Assembly: GCF_001467025.1 (NCBI RefSeq)
Contig: NZ_LNXV01000004.1
Location: 333,264-397,263 of the forward strand
From: Legionella brunensis
GTDB taxonomy: Bacteria > Pseudomonadota > Gammaproteobacteria > Legionellales > Legionellaceae
DNA: 64,000 nucleotides
Reading direction: 5' to 3'
Positions 18,944 through 28,153 of the stretch are shown one piece after another. Every line of letters begins with the position of its first letter. The first letter of the stretch is position 1. The notes beneath the pieces are model-generated. The model saw nothing but the letters and a program-made list of their open reading frames with translations. It ran no database searches and was not told the origin of the DNA. The position numbers and the translations under genes were made by a program.

Positions 18944-21900
18944 ATGGGGCGCAGAGTAAAGCAAGGGGATTACACAACAATCGACGCAAGTGGCCTTGGG
19001 AAATTTGCAGCACGACTTAAGTCCATTGTAGAATCGCTTCAATCAAAACTCATCTCTCAAACTTCTGAAGAAAAGCCAAGCCCCGAAACAGAATTCACAC
19101 AAAAACAACTAGCCGCTATTATAAAAGCAATAGAGTTGTTCCATAAGATTGCGCCTAAATTTGATAAAGGTAAGGATCCTGGAGCACTATCTCTACTTAC
19201 AGATAAAGACATTTGGAGTTTAGATGGTGAGATCGATAAAATTAAGATGGACCTAGGTTCTATTCGCTATATTATCTATAAATCGTTAAAAAAGAATTTA
19301 GCAGATATATTACAACGCACGTATGAGAATGTCAGAGAAACTAAAAAAAATTCTTCTCCAGTAGTGGCAGAAAAATTTAAGCAAGAACTAAAGGCGGTTA
19401 TCAGACAAAATTTGGAAAATTTTGATCAAGAGGTAATGCCTTGTAAAAATTTAAATATCTATCTAGAGGAAATTGATAAGCTCATTGATGACTACGATAT
19501 TACCCTGTATTTAAACAATGGTTTTGATAAGAACAAGTTGGAGAAAACTTTAAAAGAGCTACTCGCAACAGGTTTTGGGAAAAAGGATTTGACGGTAGGT
19601 TTTAAAGTTGTTCATCCAGCGTTCTATGAATTAGTAGTTCAACTCATGATGGCTATAGAAGAAGTATCACCGTCGTTAGAGGAATTCATCTCTTTTCTAA
19701 ATCCAGCTGCACTTAGTAATCCTAAATTGTCCCACGTGAAAAGTGGCACCAGTGATTATGTCTATAAAATGGATGATGGCGTTTACAACTTCGAACAACT
19801 TTATAGAGAGTATAGAGATGTGGAATTGGCATTATTGCTTTCGTCTGAGTTGGTAACTTATTTTAATGATTATAGTAATACACCCCATGTGCGCAATGAG
19901 CGTCTCAAAATGAAACTCATTCAAAGTTTTATTGAGCTTGAAAAAGAACAGAGTGAAATTAAAGTTACGCAATGCCTAGAAAATATTGAGAATAAAGTAA
20001 ATGGAGAGATTAGCGAAGAAAGACAGCTTGAAGAATGCTTGAAGGTTTTCGATAAAGAAATTACGCTTAAATTGCAAGTGTATAAAAATACAAATTTTGG
20101 CGAATTAATAAAATTGTATCCTAGTTTGACACAACAACTAACTTCAACTGATGTCGTTGATTCAAGCTATACAAATTTCCCACTCCCTGAAAAAATCATT
20201 TTAGAAGGAAGACAGCTTTTTGTTCTATCGCCTGTGCAAAGTCTACTTGCTGAGAACTTACAGGCTCAGAAAGGAAATCTTATACTACAATATCATCAAA
20301 GAAAAAATGACAGCATCGCTCAACAATTGGAAAAGTTTACGCAAACTATTCCGAATGTAGATCTTTTAAAAATTAATGACTTTAGTAGTCTTGAAGGGCT
20401 GGAGGAAGGTTTAGCTGCTATGCAGCAAGCTATTGAGAGTTTATCAACCCTACATAGCAAGCTTAATCCTTTGCTTGAAGGTTTAAACCCACCTTTTTAT
20501 TGTCCTGAGTCTCTAAAACCTCAACTTTATTCTTCAATTGTTGCTGGTTACAAAAGCAGCAAAGAAAAAATTACAACCGTTGAAAATGCAATTTTAAAAG
20601 CTCAGAGACTGCTAAAAACTCAAGAACGAGAATTAATTGGACATTTGGAAAAAGAAAAAGCTGCTAAAGCTTTCCAAGAAAATATGAAGTCAGCCAACCG
20701 AGAGGCCTTGCTATTGTTACTCGCAGAAAAGAAAAAGCTACTTGCAGAAAAACTTAGCGAAGAAGAGAAAATAAAAGAGCAATTACACAATCTGGAGATG
20801 AAAGAACAAGAGGCTTTTGTTGTAGCATCATCGGACAGTTCATTAGAGGTAGACGACCCACTCCAACAAGAGATAAGCAGCCGAGCATCTATGGTTAAAG
20901 CTCTTCTTGAGAATCTAACAAACCATAAAGAGACTATATTAAAATTAACCTCTTCTACCCCCGATGAATTTGATAAATTATTTACAACGGCAAGTTTAGA
21001 GTCTAATCAAGCTGGGGGAGCAGAAACTTGGATAAATACTTTAATTTCAGAGGCAGAAAAATCTTGCTCTCAGCAAGAAACAATCATTCTGCAATTAAAA
21101 TCCAAAGAGTTAACTTTAAAGGCGCTCTTTGCTGTAAGTAAATTGGTCATGGATGGTCAATATGCAGGTGAACCTCTTGCAAAAGAAATCGATAAACTTA
21201 AAGAATTAAATGTTTTAAAAAGTATATATGCTGAAGCAATAGAAACAGAGAAGTCTAAAGAAAAAAAGATTTTAGATATAATTAAAACTGCATTTAAAAG
21301 AGATTTTGGCTTAGTGATTTTAGCAAAAATATTAAATGTAGATGTGAAAAATTTAACTGAGAACCTAGAAAGTTTATCTGGACAGCTAAGTACTCAAGAG
21401 GCGTTGGTTCAAAAACAAATTACTTGGCACCAAACCACAATAAGTAGTAACAAACTGTTTAATGAGCACAGATCTCAATTGAACAATATTAAACAAGCGA
21501 CTGCCGATATAGTTCTTCTTGGTAAAAGTATTGAGAAGCACACTCAAGAAAGGAAAGATGAAATAAAAAAGGCTATTGCAACCCTTATGGACGCACTTAA
21601 GTTACTTAAAAAAGACATGACTGATTTAAGTGCAGAGATAGGCATTCTTGAAAAAATTGAAAAATTAATTTCAGGCAATCAAAATTTAAATGAGCTTCTA
21701 AATTCTGATAGGAAAGATTTAGATAACAAATGCACAGAGGCAGAAAATCAATTTAGTACTCTTATCCAAGAATTGGCCGAATTGAAGAAATTGATAGAAA
21801 GCTCAACCAATGTTGATAATTATTTGCCCAGCATTACTGCGATTAGTTTTCTTCAAGAAACAGCAGGAGAGCGAATTGTAAAAATGAAGGTGGCACGCTT

Positions 21901-23287
21901 TAATGAAGAGTTTAATTCCATTGCAGAGGCTCTTGAATCTCTTCCTCAATCGCATTTTGATAGCGTTTTATCCTTAAAACAGCTGTTAGAAAAGTTTAAT
22001 CTGCAAAGCGAGTCAATTATCTCTGCATTCACAACGATTGGCTTACTGCGTAATAATTTAGCAAAACTCAGTAAGAAGGATGAAAATAGCTGTTCAGTAA
22101 TTCCTGAGGTTGATTCTGAGTTGCAACTAACTCGCACGAATTTGTATGATCTCTTGCTGCAAAAGACTCAAGCGATTTTAGAAGGTTATCGAGAAGAGCT
22201 TGACCTAAAAACTCAACATCTAAAAATTATATTTGACGAGACTCGGGTTAATTATGAGCATCATGATTTAGAGCTGAAAAAATTAGAGACTTATTTATCT
22301 GCGTCAAGAAATTCTGAGTTATCTGACCTTAAAGTTGTTTTAGAGAAATTACAACCAGCGAGCAAAGAGAGCTTAAACATTTTAGAGATTGTGCAAAATA
22401 AAATTGCTGAGCTCAATAAACAATATAAATCAAGTGTTGTAGTTTTAGAAGGACAACGAGCACGTATGGTGTCAAGACAGGAGTTGTCAGAGCAATTTAT
22501 GCAAGACTTACACAATTACGAAACAAAGCGAGCGGAAAAATATAGTTTTAAAGATAGATTTATTAGTAATCAGGATGCTTTAAAGCGAAAAGAATTTATC
22601 AAGGATTTATCAGAAAAATTACAACAATATGCAAACTCAGGAGATAGCCGATCAGTTCTGGAGTACATTGCTCAAGAGAGAGGTAACTATTCAGGGCTTA
22701 CCTTGCAATCTTTACTGAGTCGATTAGTTATCAATATTAAAGTCTTAGATAAAAAATTACCTGTTGCCCAGGATAACTATACTACTACTGAGGAATCAGA
22801 GACAATTTATACGAAAGAACAAGTATTAGAAAGGCTTGAACAGACTGAAGTCACTTATCCTTTGTTGTATAAGGAGTTTGTTAATTTATACCTTAAGATA
22901 GAGCGTCTTGAGCGACACGGAGAAAAAATTGGCGGTCAAGATGGTGAAGTCGCTACCAATTTAGCAGCTACTTTACGTGGAAAAGTTGATAGGGTGGTCA
23001 TCCAACAGTCTAATAAAGCATTATCTTCGGGTGAGTATGCTGCCTTTCATGCTGATTTTATAGAAAATTTACATAGTCAGGATGATATTATGTCTAAACA
23101 TCGAGCGTTCTGGAAGCCATTCGTAGTTAATATGGTTGCTGCATTACTTACTGTAGGAGTCGCTCTAGGAGTCCATAAGTTACTCACAGGCCGTGCTTCG
23201 TTCTTTGGTGATACCAAACGTTTGCAGCATATTCAGGAACTCGATGTGGCTGTTTCAAAGGTCGCAGATGCTGCTCCTGCTGCCTAG
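18944..23287 (+). CDS. Very large coiled-coil protein with C-terminal membrane segment, candidate Dot/Icm effector
   Basis: A 1447-residue protein that is almost wholly helical and rich in Lys, Glu, Leu and Gln. Coiled-coil stretches run especially between residues 560-640, 770-1010 and 1090-1200. No signal peptide is present. A hydrophobic helix of about 20 residues (VNMVAALLTVGVALGVH) lies about 50 residues before the C-terminus. No enzyme motif was recognised. Large coiled-coil proteins without a signal and with late hydrophobic segments are common among Legionella effectors, and the upstream PmrA-like box supports that idea. The ATG at 18944 is chosen over the in-frame TTG at 18923 because of the GGGG upstream. 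A terminator follows. Confidence 0.75.
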   Translation: MGRRVKQGDYTTIDASGLGKFAARLKSIVESLQSKLISQTSEEKPSPETEFTQKQLAAIIKAIELFHKIAPKFDKGKDPGALSLLTDKDIWSLDGEIDKIKMDLGSIRYIIYKSLKKNLADILQRTYENVRETKKNSSPVVAEKFKQELKAVIRQNLENFDQEVMPCKNLNIYLEEIDKLIDDYDITLYLNNGFDKNKLEKTLKELLATGFGKKDLTVGFKVVHPAFYELVVQLMMAIEEVSPSLEEFISFLNPAALSNPKLSHVKSGTSDYVYKMDDGVYNFEQLYREYRDVELALLLSSELVTYFNDYSNTPHVRNERLKMKLIQSFIELEKEQSEIKVTQCLENIENKVNGEISEERQLEECLKVFDKEITLKLQVYKNTNFGELIKLYPSLTQQLTSTDVVDSSYTNFPLPEKIILEGRQLFVLSPVQSLLAENLQAQKGNLILQYHQRKNDSIAQQLEKFTQTIPNVDLLKINDFSSLEGLEEGLAAMQQAIESLSTLHSKLNPLLEGLNPPFYCPESLKPQLYSSIVAGYKSSKEKITTVENAILKAQRLLKTQERELIGHLEKEKAAKAFQENMKSANREALLLLLAEKKKLLAEKLSEEEKIKEQLHNLEMKEQEAFVVASSDSSLEVDDPLQQEISSRASMVKALLENLTNHKETILKLTSSTPDEFDKLFTTASLESNQAGGAETWINTLISEAEKSCSQQETIILQLKSKELTLKALFAVSKLVMDGQYAGEPLAKEIDKLKELNVLKSIYAEAIETEKSKEKKILDIIKTAFKRDFGLVILAKILNVDVKNLTENLESLSGQLSTQEALVQKQITWHQTTISSNKLFNEHRSQLNNIKQATADIVLLGKSIEKHTQERKDEIKKAIATLMDALKLLKKDMTDLSAEIGILEKIEKLISGNQNLNELLNSDRKDLDNKCTEAENQFSTLIQELAELKKLIESSTNVDNYLPSITAISFLQETAGERIVKMKVARFNEEFNSIAEALESLPQSHFDSVLSLKQLLEKFNLQSESIISAFTTIGLLRNNLAKLSKKDENSCSVIPEVDSELQLTRTNLYDLLLQKTQAILEGYREELDLKTQHLKIIFDETRVNYEHHDLELKKLETYLSASRNSELSDLKVVLEKLQPASKESLNILEIVQNKIAELNKQYKSSVVVLEGQRARMVSRQELSEQFMQDLHNYETKRAEKYSFKDRFISNQDALKRKEFIKDLSEKLQQYANSGDSRSVLEYIAQERGNYSGLTLQSLLSRLVINIKVLDKKLPVAQDNYTTTEESETIYTKEQVLERLEQTEVTYPLLYKEFVNLYLKIERLERHGEKIGGQDGEVATNLAATLRGKVDRVVIQQSNKALSSGEYAAFHADFIENLHSQDDIMSKHRAFWKPFVVNMVAALLTVGVALGVHKLLTGRASFFGDTKRLQHIQELDVAVSKVADAAPAA

Positions 23288-23304
23288 AAATTTGTAGATC
23301 TGTC

Positions 23305-23341
23305 ACAAGATTAGACTAAATAGTAAATAGTCTAATCTTGT
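23305..23341. terminator. Bidirectional terminator between convergent genes
   Basis: Perfect 14-bp arms (23305-23318 and 23328-23341, core AAGATTAGACTA/TAGTCTAATCTT) with a 9-base loop, between the coiled-coil gene and the E2 gene. Confidence 0.75.
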
Positions 23342-23354
23342 AATAAGAGCTACT

Positions 23355-24476
23355 TTAGGGCTTCTGTAAAGACTCGATTACAGCGCCTAAAAATCGTGTT
23401 GCTTCACCACCAGTGACCGCGCGATGATCAAAACTTAAAGATAAGGGTAATAAACGATGTTTTTCAATCTCGCCCCCTGGATTAGCAATAACTCCTTCAT
23501 ATAAGCGTCCTACTGCCAAAATAGCAACCATAGGTGGCACAATGATTGGACTTGCAAAACGACCAGCAAATTTTCCAAAATTTGATAGAGTAATCGTTGC
23601 ACCTTTTAAGTTTTCTGCAGCTACTGTACGATTTTGCACATCTTTTTTATAGCCGTTAATCATCTCTCGCAATTGTGCATCACTGTGCTTGGCTGCATCA
23701 TGAATGACTGGTACAAATAAACCATCGGTGCTATCCATTGCCAAGCCTAAGTTAACTTCTGTAAAACATTTGCGGGCACTATGACTTGTATTAAACCAGG
23801 AATTCAGTGCTGGTTCTTTTTTACAGGCAGAAACGATTGCCTTAATAAGGCGAACAGTAATGTCGTTTTGTGGTAACCAACACTCAATGTCTGCCTCATC
23901 AAAAATGCTAACGGGTACAACCTCTTGGTGGGATTGTACCATGCTGCTTAACATTGCTCGACGCACTCCACGTAATGCTTCATAACCTTCAGGTAATTGA
24001 GCTTTCTTGTCTGCGGCCATTTGCACATCTTCACGGGTAATAACTCCATGCTCACCTGTGCCAGACAGAGATTTGATTTCAACACCAAGTCTTTTCGCAA
24101 GTAATCGAACAGCGGGTGTGGCTCTAACTCGTTGAGACGTTGAATGACTTGCGCCGATTACAAAATTATCTTCACTAATGTCTGTGCTTTCTTCAAGGTT
24201 ACCAACTACTGTTCCTTTATCAGAGCGTGCAGACTCAGTCTCTGCAAAGCCGACTAAAGGTTCTCCGGTTTTAATAACATCACCAGGCTTACCAAATAAT
24301 TTGACAATGGTCCCACTTTGAGGACAGGGTACATCCACAACAGCTTTAGCAGTTTCCATTGAAGCCAGAGGCTGATCAACTTGGACTGTATCACCTTCTT
24401 TTACAAACCATTCATGAATTTCAGCATCAGGCAAACCTTCGCCCAAATCAGGTAAATTGAATATATTCATCATCAC
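23355..24476 (-). CDS. Dihydrolipoamide acyltransferase, E2 of a 2-oxoacid dehydrogenase complex
   Basis: A 373-residue E2 with three parts. One lipoyl domain is at about residues 1-78 (lipoyl Lys in METAKA). A peripheral subunit-binding domain is at about 118-155 (ATPAVRLLAKRLGV). The catalytic acyltransferase domain ends near SFDHRAVTGGEATRFL. The active-site His is present, but the Asp of the common HxxxDG motif is Thr here. It transfers the acyl group from E1 to CoA. Its start overlaps the E1-beta stop by four bases. The two-subunit E1 and single lipoyl domain fit a branched-chain or Gram-positive-type pyruvate dehydrogenase complex. No E3 is present in the window. Confidence 0.9.
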   Translation of the reverse strand: MMMNIFNLPDLGEGLPDAEIHEWFVKEGDTVQVDQPLASMETAKAVVDVPCPQSGTIVKLFGKPGDVIKTGEPLVGFAETESARSDKGTVVGNLEESTDISEDNFVIGASHSTSQRVRATPAVRLLAKRLGVEIKSLSGTGEHGVITREDVQMAADKKAQLPEGYEALRGVRRAMLSSMVQSHQEVVPVSIFDEADIECWLPQNDITVRLIKAIVSACKKEPALNSWFNTSHSARKCFTEVNLGLAMDSTDGLFVPVIHDAAKHSDAQLREMINGYKKDVQNRTVAAENLKGATITLSNFGKFAGRFASPIIVPPMVAILAVGRLYEGVIANPGGEIEKHRLLPLSLSFDHRAVTGGEATRFLGAVIESLQKP

Positions 24477-25447
24477 TCCATTATGCTCATGACACTGTCT
24501 TTAATACGGGAAACACTCGGGATATAATTTTTTTCCAATTGGAAATAGGGCATCACTGTATCGTATCCTGTTACTCGTTGAACGGGTGCCAATAAGTCAG
24601 ATAACAAGTTTTCCATCAGTTGTGCAGAAATTTCGGCACCTACGCCGCAAGTTTTTGCACCTTCATGTACAATCACACAGCGTCCTGTTTTCTCCACAGA
24701 GGCCATGATGGTTTCCATATCAAGAGGTTTTATTGTCGCAACATCGATGACTTCACAAGAGATTCCCTCATCCTTTAGTTGTTTAGCTGCCTGCAAGGTT
24801 TCGTGCATACTGGCTCCCCAACTAACTAAAGTAACATCTTCTCCTTCTTGTAAAGTAAAACATTTACCTAAGGGTAAAGCTTGGCCATTATCTTCCACGG
24901 GTTGTTTAACTAGTCTGTAAATTCGCTTGGGTTCAAGGAAAATAACAGGGTCAGGATTTCTAATAGCAGCTAACAATAATCCATAAGCTCTTTTAGGTGA
25001 GGAAGGAATAACGACCTGTAATCCCGGAATATGAGCGAATAATGCCTCTGTGCTTTCTGAGTGATGTTCGGGAGCGCGAATACCACCGCCGAAAGGGGCA
25101 CGAAATACGAGAGGGCAATGCAATCTTCCTCGTGTTCTGTTGCGCATTCGTGCTGCATGAGAAATAATTTGATTCATTGCCGGATAAATAAAACCCATAA
25201 ATTGGAATTCCGCAACAGGTTTCATGCCTTGTAAGGACATCCCTACAGCCAGGCCAGCAATCATTGATTCAGCTAGTGGAGAGTCGAATACACGACGTTC
25301 ACCAAAACGCTCCTGTAGACCTATCGTAGCACGAAATACACCGCCATTTTTACCAACATCTTCACCAAAGACAACAACGTTTTCGTCATTAGCAAGTTCA
25401 TAAGCAAGTGCTTGGGTAACTGCTTCAACAAGAGTTATATCAGGCAT
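24473..25447 (-). CDS. 2-oxoacid dehydrogenase E1 component, beta subunit
   Basis: A 324-residue transketolase-like beta subunit that forms an alpha2-beta2 E1 with the product of the gene upstream. It contains FGEDVGKNGGVFRAT near residues 27-41, EFQFMGFIYPA, and FRAPFGGGIRAPEHHSES, all typical of PdhB/BkdA2 proteins. It overlaps E1-alpha by eight bases and E2 by four, so the three genes are translated as one unit. Whether pyruvate or branched-chain 2-oxoacids are the substrate cannot be decided from sequence. Confidence 0.9.
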   Translation of the reverse strand: MPDITLVEAVTQALAYELANDENVVVFGEDVGKNGGVFRATIGLQERFGERRVFDSPLAESMIAGLAVGMSLQGMKPVAEFQFMGFIYPAMNQIISHAARMRNRTRGRLHCPLVFRAPFGGGIRAPEHHSESTEALFAHIPGLQVVIPSSPKRAYGLLLAAIRNPDPVIFLEPKRIYRLVKQPVEDNGQALPLGKCFTLQEGEDVTLVSWGASMHETLQAAKQLKDEGISCEVIDVATIKPLDMETIMASVEKTGRCVIVHEGAKTCGVGAEISAQLMENLLSDLLAPVQRVTGYDTVMPYFQLEKNYIPSVSRIKDSVMSIME

Positions 25448-26513
25448 GAGCTGTATCCTCCATGGCTATTGCACGTTGTTCAATTAAATAGTCAGGCAAT
25501 TCAGCAAAATGATAATCAAATATACTACTAATTGGTTGAGGAGGCTGACTCATATACTCATTAACCGCTTGCTCAATAACCTCACGACTCTCTTGTAGTA
25601 AAGCTTCTTCTTGGTTTGCATCCCACATCTGCTGCTGTTCTAGGTAATGCTTAAATCGACTTATGGGTTCTTTTAGTTTGGCTTGTTCAACCTCTTCGCA
25701 GGGTTGGTAACGAGTCGCATCATCAGCAGTTGTGTGATCGCAGAGTCTATAAGTTAATGCTTCAATCAATGTGGGACCTTCACCTCGACGAGCCTTTTCA
25801 ATGGCATCACCAATAACTTGACGGCAAGCTAAGATATCATTGCCATCAATTTGAATGCCGTCAAATCCAGCAGCAATCGCTTTTTGCGCAACTGTTTGCG
25901 AGGCAGTTTGTTTTGATAAAGGCACTGAAATAGCCCATTGATTGTTATTGACAACAAATACAACGGGTAACTTCCAGGTTCCGGCAACATTCATTGCTTC
26001 ATAAAAATCGCCTTCAGAAGTGCCTCCTTCTCCAAGACAAACCACAGCAACGCGGGGTTGATTGCGATATTGGAAAGCAAAAGCCACACCTGCTGCATGT
26101 AAACATTGTGAGGCAATGGGAACACAAATAGGTAAATCTTCTGAGTTACAAGCAAACTGACTGCCTCGTTCATCACCGCCCCAGTAGGCTAAAATTTCAG
26201 ACATTTTTACACCACGCTGAAATTGGGCTGCATAATCACGATAGTAGGGTACAAACACATCTTTTTTGTGCATGGCATGACCAATAGCTGTTGAGATCGC
26301 TTCTTGGCCATTTATCGGTGCATAAGTTCCCATTTTACCTGTGCGCTGAAGGGCAATGGCTTTTTTATCAAAAGCCCTGGTGCGAACCATTACACTATAT
26401 AATTCCTTCAAAACATTTTTATTGGTAGCAAAGGAAGGCAAAGTGCTTGAAGGTTCACCCCGTTCATTAATGAACTGGATAAAAGGTATTTCAAAATGGG
26501 CGACTGTTGTCAC
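25440..26513 (-). CDS. 2-oxoacid dehydrogenase E1 component, alpha subunit (thiamine diphosphate)
   Basis: A 357-residue E1 alpha subunit that decarboxylates a 2-oxoacid with thiamine diphosphate. The cofactor motif is GEGGTSEGDFYEAMN...VVNNNQWAIS (about residues 158-192). The RTRAFDKKAIALQRTGKMGTY block near residue 44 is typical of the pyruvate/acetoin/branched-chain group. The GTG start has a strong AAGGAG site upstream. It is the first gene of an E1-alpha/E1-beta/E2 operon. Confidence 0.9.
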   Translation of the reverse strand: MTTVAHFEIPFIQFINERGEPSSTLPSFATNKNVLKELYSVMVRTRAFDKKAIALQRTGKMGTYAPINGQEAISTAIGHAMHKKDVFVPYYRDYAAQFQRGVKMSEILAYWGGDERGSQFACNSEDLPICVPIASQCLHAAGVAFAFQYRNQPRVAVVCLGEGGTSEGDFYEAMNVAGTWKLPVVFVVNNNQWAISVPLSKQTASQTVAQKAIAAGFDGIQIDGNDILACRQVIGDAIEKARRGEGPTLIEALTYRLCDHTTADDATRYQPCEEVEQAKLKEPISRFKHYLEQQQMWDANQEEALLQESREVIEQAVNEYMSQPPQPISSIFDYHFAELPDYLIEQRAIAMEDTAHA

Positions 26514-26590
26514 GGCTGTCTCCTTGTTAACAACGCCGCCATAGGATACTCACAATTGCTTCTAAAAACTAGGGACTATCGGCAAATCTA

Positions 26591-28057
26591 TCAAATAACG
26601 TATAAATTTGTCCTGGGGTCTTCCTGTTTAGTTTGCTCATGCGAATGCGCAAGCTCTTCCAGTTGCTTCTCAATAAAGTCCATAACAAAATTTACTGTTT
26701 CAGAAACTAAATCCTTCTTTTTGACTTTTTTAGAGCTTAAGTGTTCACTTAATTGATTAGATAATTTTCCTATCAAGGCTTTAGTTAGGTAGAAATCGCT
26801 ATCACAACTTTGGACTATACCAATATGTCCTTTGGCGTTAGATTTGCCTAAGCAAGTTTCTCTAATTGCAAGAATAAGTCCTTTCACAGTTTCTTCAGTT
26901 AAAGCACTGATAGAGGTCTCTTTCTTATGACCTTGCAATTTTAATTGATAGATTTCATGAATTAATTGGTAACAAGAAGAGAAGTGACCAATAGATACTA
27001 CCTTATTGGAAATTTGCTCCTGCATTGTTTTCATACGAAGGTCAAATTCATATTCAAGTCGTCCCGATTCGACTGTTAATTCTCTTAAAAGATTAAGTTG
27101 TTCAGCAAAAAATATCTGAGCTTTAGTATCTAATTTATATTTTAACAATTCCAATCGCTTCACAATGTCAATATCCTGTGTCAATTGCTGAGCCTTCATA
27201 TCGGAAGCGATGAAAAAGATGAGGCCTCTTAGCATAATGTTGACACGAGCAATACGCTCTTGCTGAACAGCAAAATCAAACTCATGACTATCGTTAAATA
27301 ATTTCTCCCTTTCTTCTTGCGGCAATTTTTCATAAGAAGTTGGGCCTAAGTTGAAGCGTTCATTAAGCATGACTTTTTCTACCATATTGCGCAAATAGGC
27401 AGCAAATTTGGGTGGAAGATCTTCGCTATCTGCTATTTCTTCGTAAAGGGGACTTAGAATTTCATTAAAGAGCACGCAAATAATTTCCATTTGCTTCTTC
27501 TTTATAGGATAAATGTTATCGTTTTTTAGATATTGAAGTCCTTTTACTAGATCGAGTTCGGATTGAATTAAATCAACCTGACGGGTACTTGCATCTGATT
27601 TATTTTTTTCACTGAAGTAGTTTAAGCAACTAAGTGTATTCCCCCATTCTCCTGGAGATGTTTTGCGAGAAATAAACGTTTCTACATGGAGCCCTTGTGG
27701 GTGCTCCTCATCTATTAGGGAACTGGATTTCCCGCTATCATTCGTTGTTTCTTTAGATTTAAAAAATGAAGGTGTACGTGTAGGGGAATGTAATTTTTTT
27801 ATATCGCTTATTTCGTGAATAAATCTCATCTGATTTGTTTTAACAAATGTCTTCATGTCTTCAATGACGACATTTCCTTCACTATTGACAGTAATGCCGT
27901 TAAACTTTTTAAGGTATTCGATTAGGTCGGATTTCTCATAGACTTCATCAGCACTCGTTAACTCTAGGGTACAGACTGCTTTATGAGTCTCTGGATTATA
28001 ATCCCAAATGAAGGGATGGCCGTTTGTATAAGTGATCGAGCTAAAACAAATTTTCAT
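26591..28057 (-). CDS. Unknown 488-residue protein with Glu-rich C-terminus, candidate effector
   Basis: A soluble, mostly helical protein of 488 residues without signal peptide or recognised domain. The ATG at 28057 is chosen because a good promoter lies 30 bases upstream and the upstream extension of the frame has no coding character. The last 25 residues are Glu-rich (EKQLEELAHSHEQTKQED) and end in a short hydrophobic tail. This pattern resembles the E-block translocation signal described for Legionella effectors. It lies between the 2-oxoacid dehydrogenase operon and pabB, divergent from pabB. The effector role is inference. Confidence 0.65.
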   Translation of the reverse strand: MKICFSSITYTNGHPFIWDYNPETHKAVCTLELTSADEVYEKSDLIEYLKKFNGITVNSEGNVVIEDMKTFVKTNQMRFIHEISDIKKLHSPTRTPSFFKSKETTNDSGKSSSLIDEEHPQGLHVETFISRKTSPGEWGNTLSCLNYFSEKNKSDASTRQVDLIQSELDLVKGLQYLKNDNIYPIKKKQMEIICVLFNEILSPLYEEIADSEDLPPKFAAYLRNMVEKVMLNERFNLGPTSYEKLPQEEREKLFNDSHEFDFAVQQERIARVNIMLRGLIFFIASDMKAQQLTQDIDIVKRLELLKYKLDTKAQIFFAEQLNLLRELTVESGRLEYEFDLRMKTMQEQISNKVVSIGHFSSCYQLIHEIYQLKLQGHKKETSISALTEETVKGLILAIRETCLGKSNAKGHIGIVQSCDSDFYLTKALIGKLSNQLSEHLSSKKVKKKDLVSETVNFVMDFIEKQLEELAHSHEQTKQEDPRTNLYVI

Positions 28058-28087
28058 AAAATTCCAAAGGTGAGGAAAATGATGCCA

Positions 28088-28116
28088 ACTGTACAATGTT
28101 GAGCCACTTGTGTAAA
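28088..28116 (-). promoter_or_regulatory. Strong sigma-70-like promoter of the 488-residue protein gene
   Basis: Read on the minus strand, TTTACA (28116-28111) and TACAGT (28093-28088) are spaced by 17 bases and lie 31 bases before the ATG at 28057. Confidence 0.6.
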
Positions 28117-28153
28117 GGTTTTTTATTGAAAATTTGTACAAAAAGGGTTTGTT

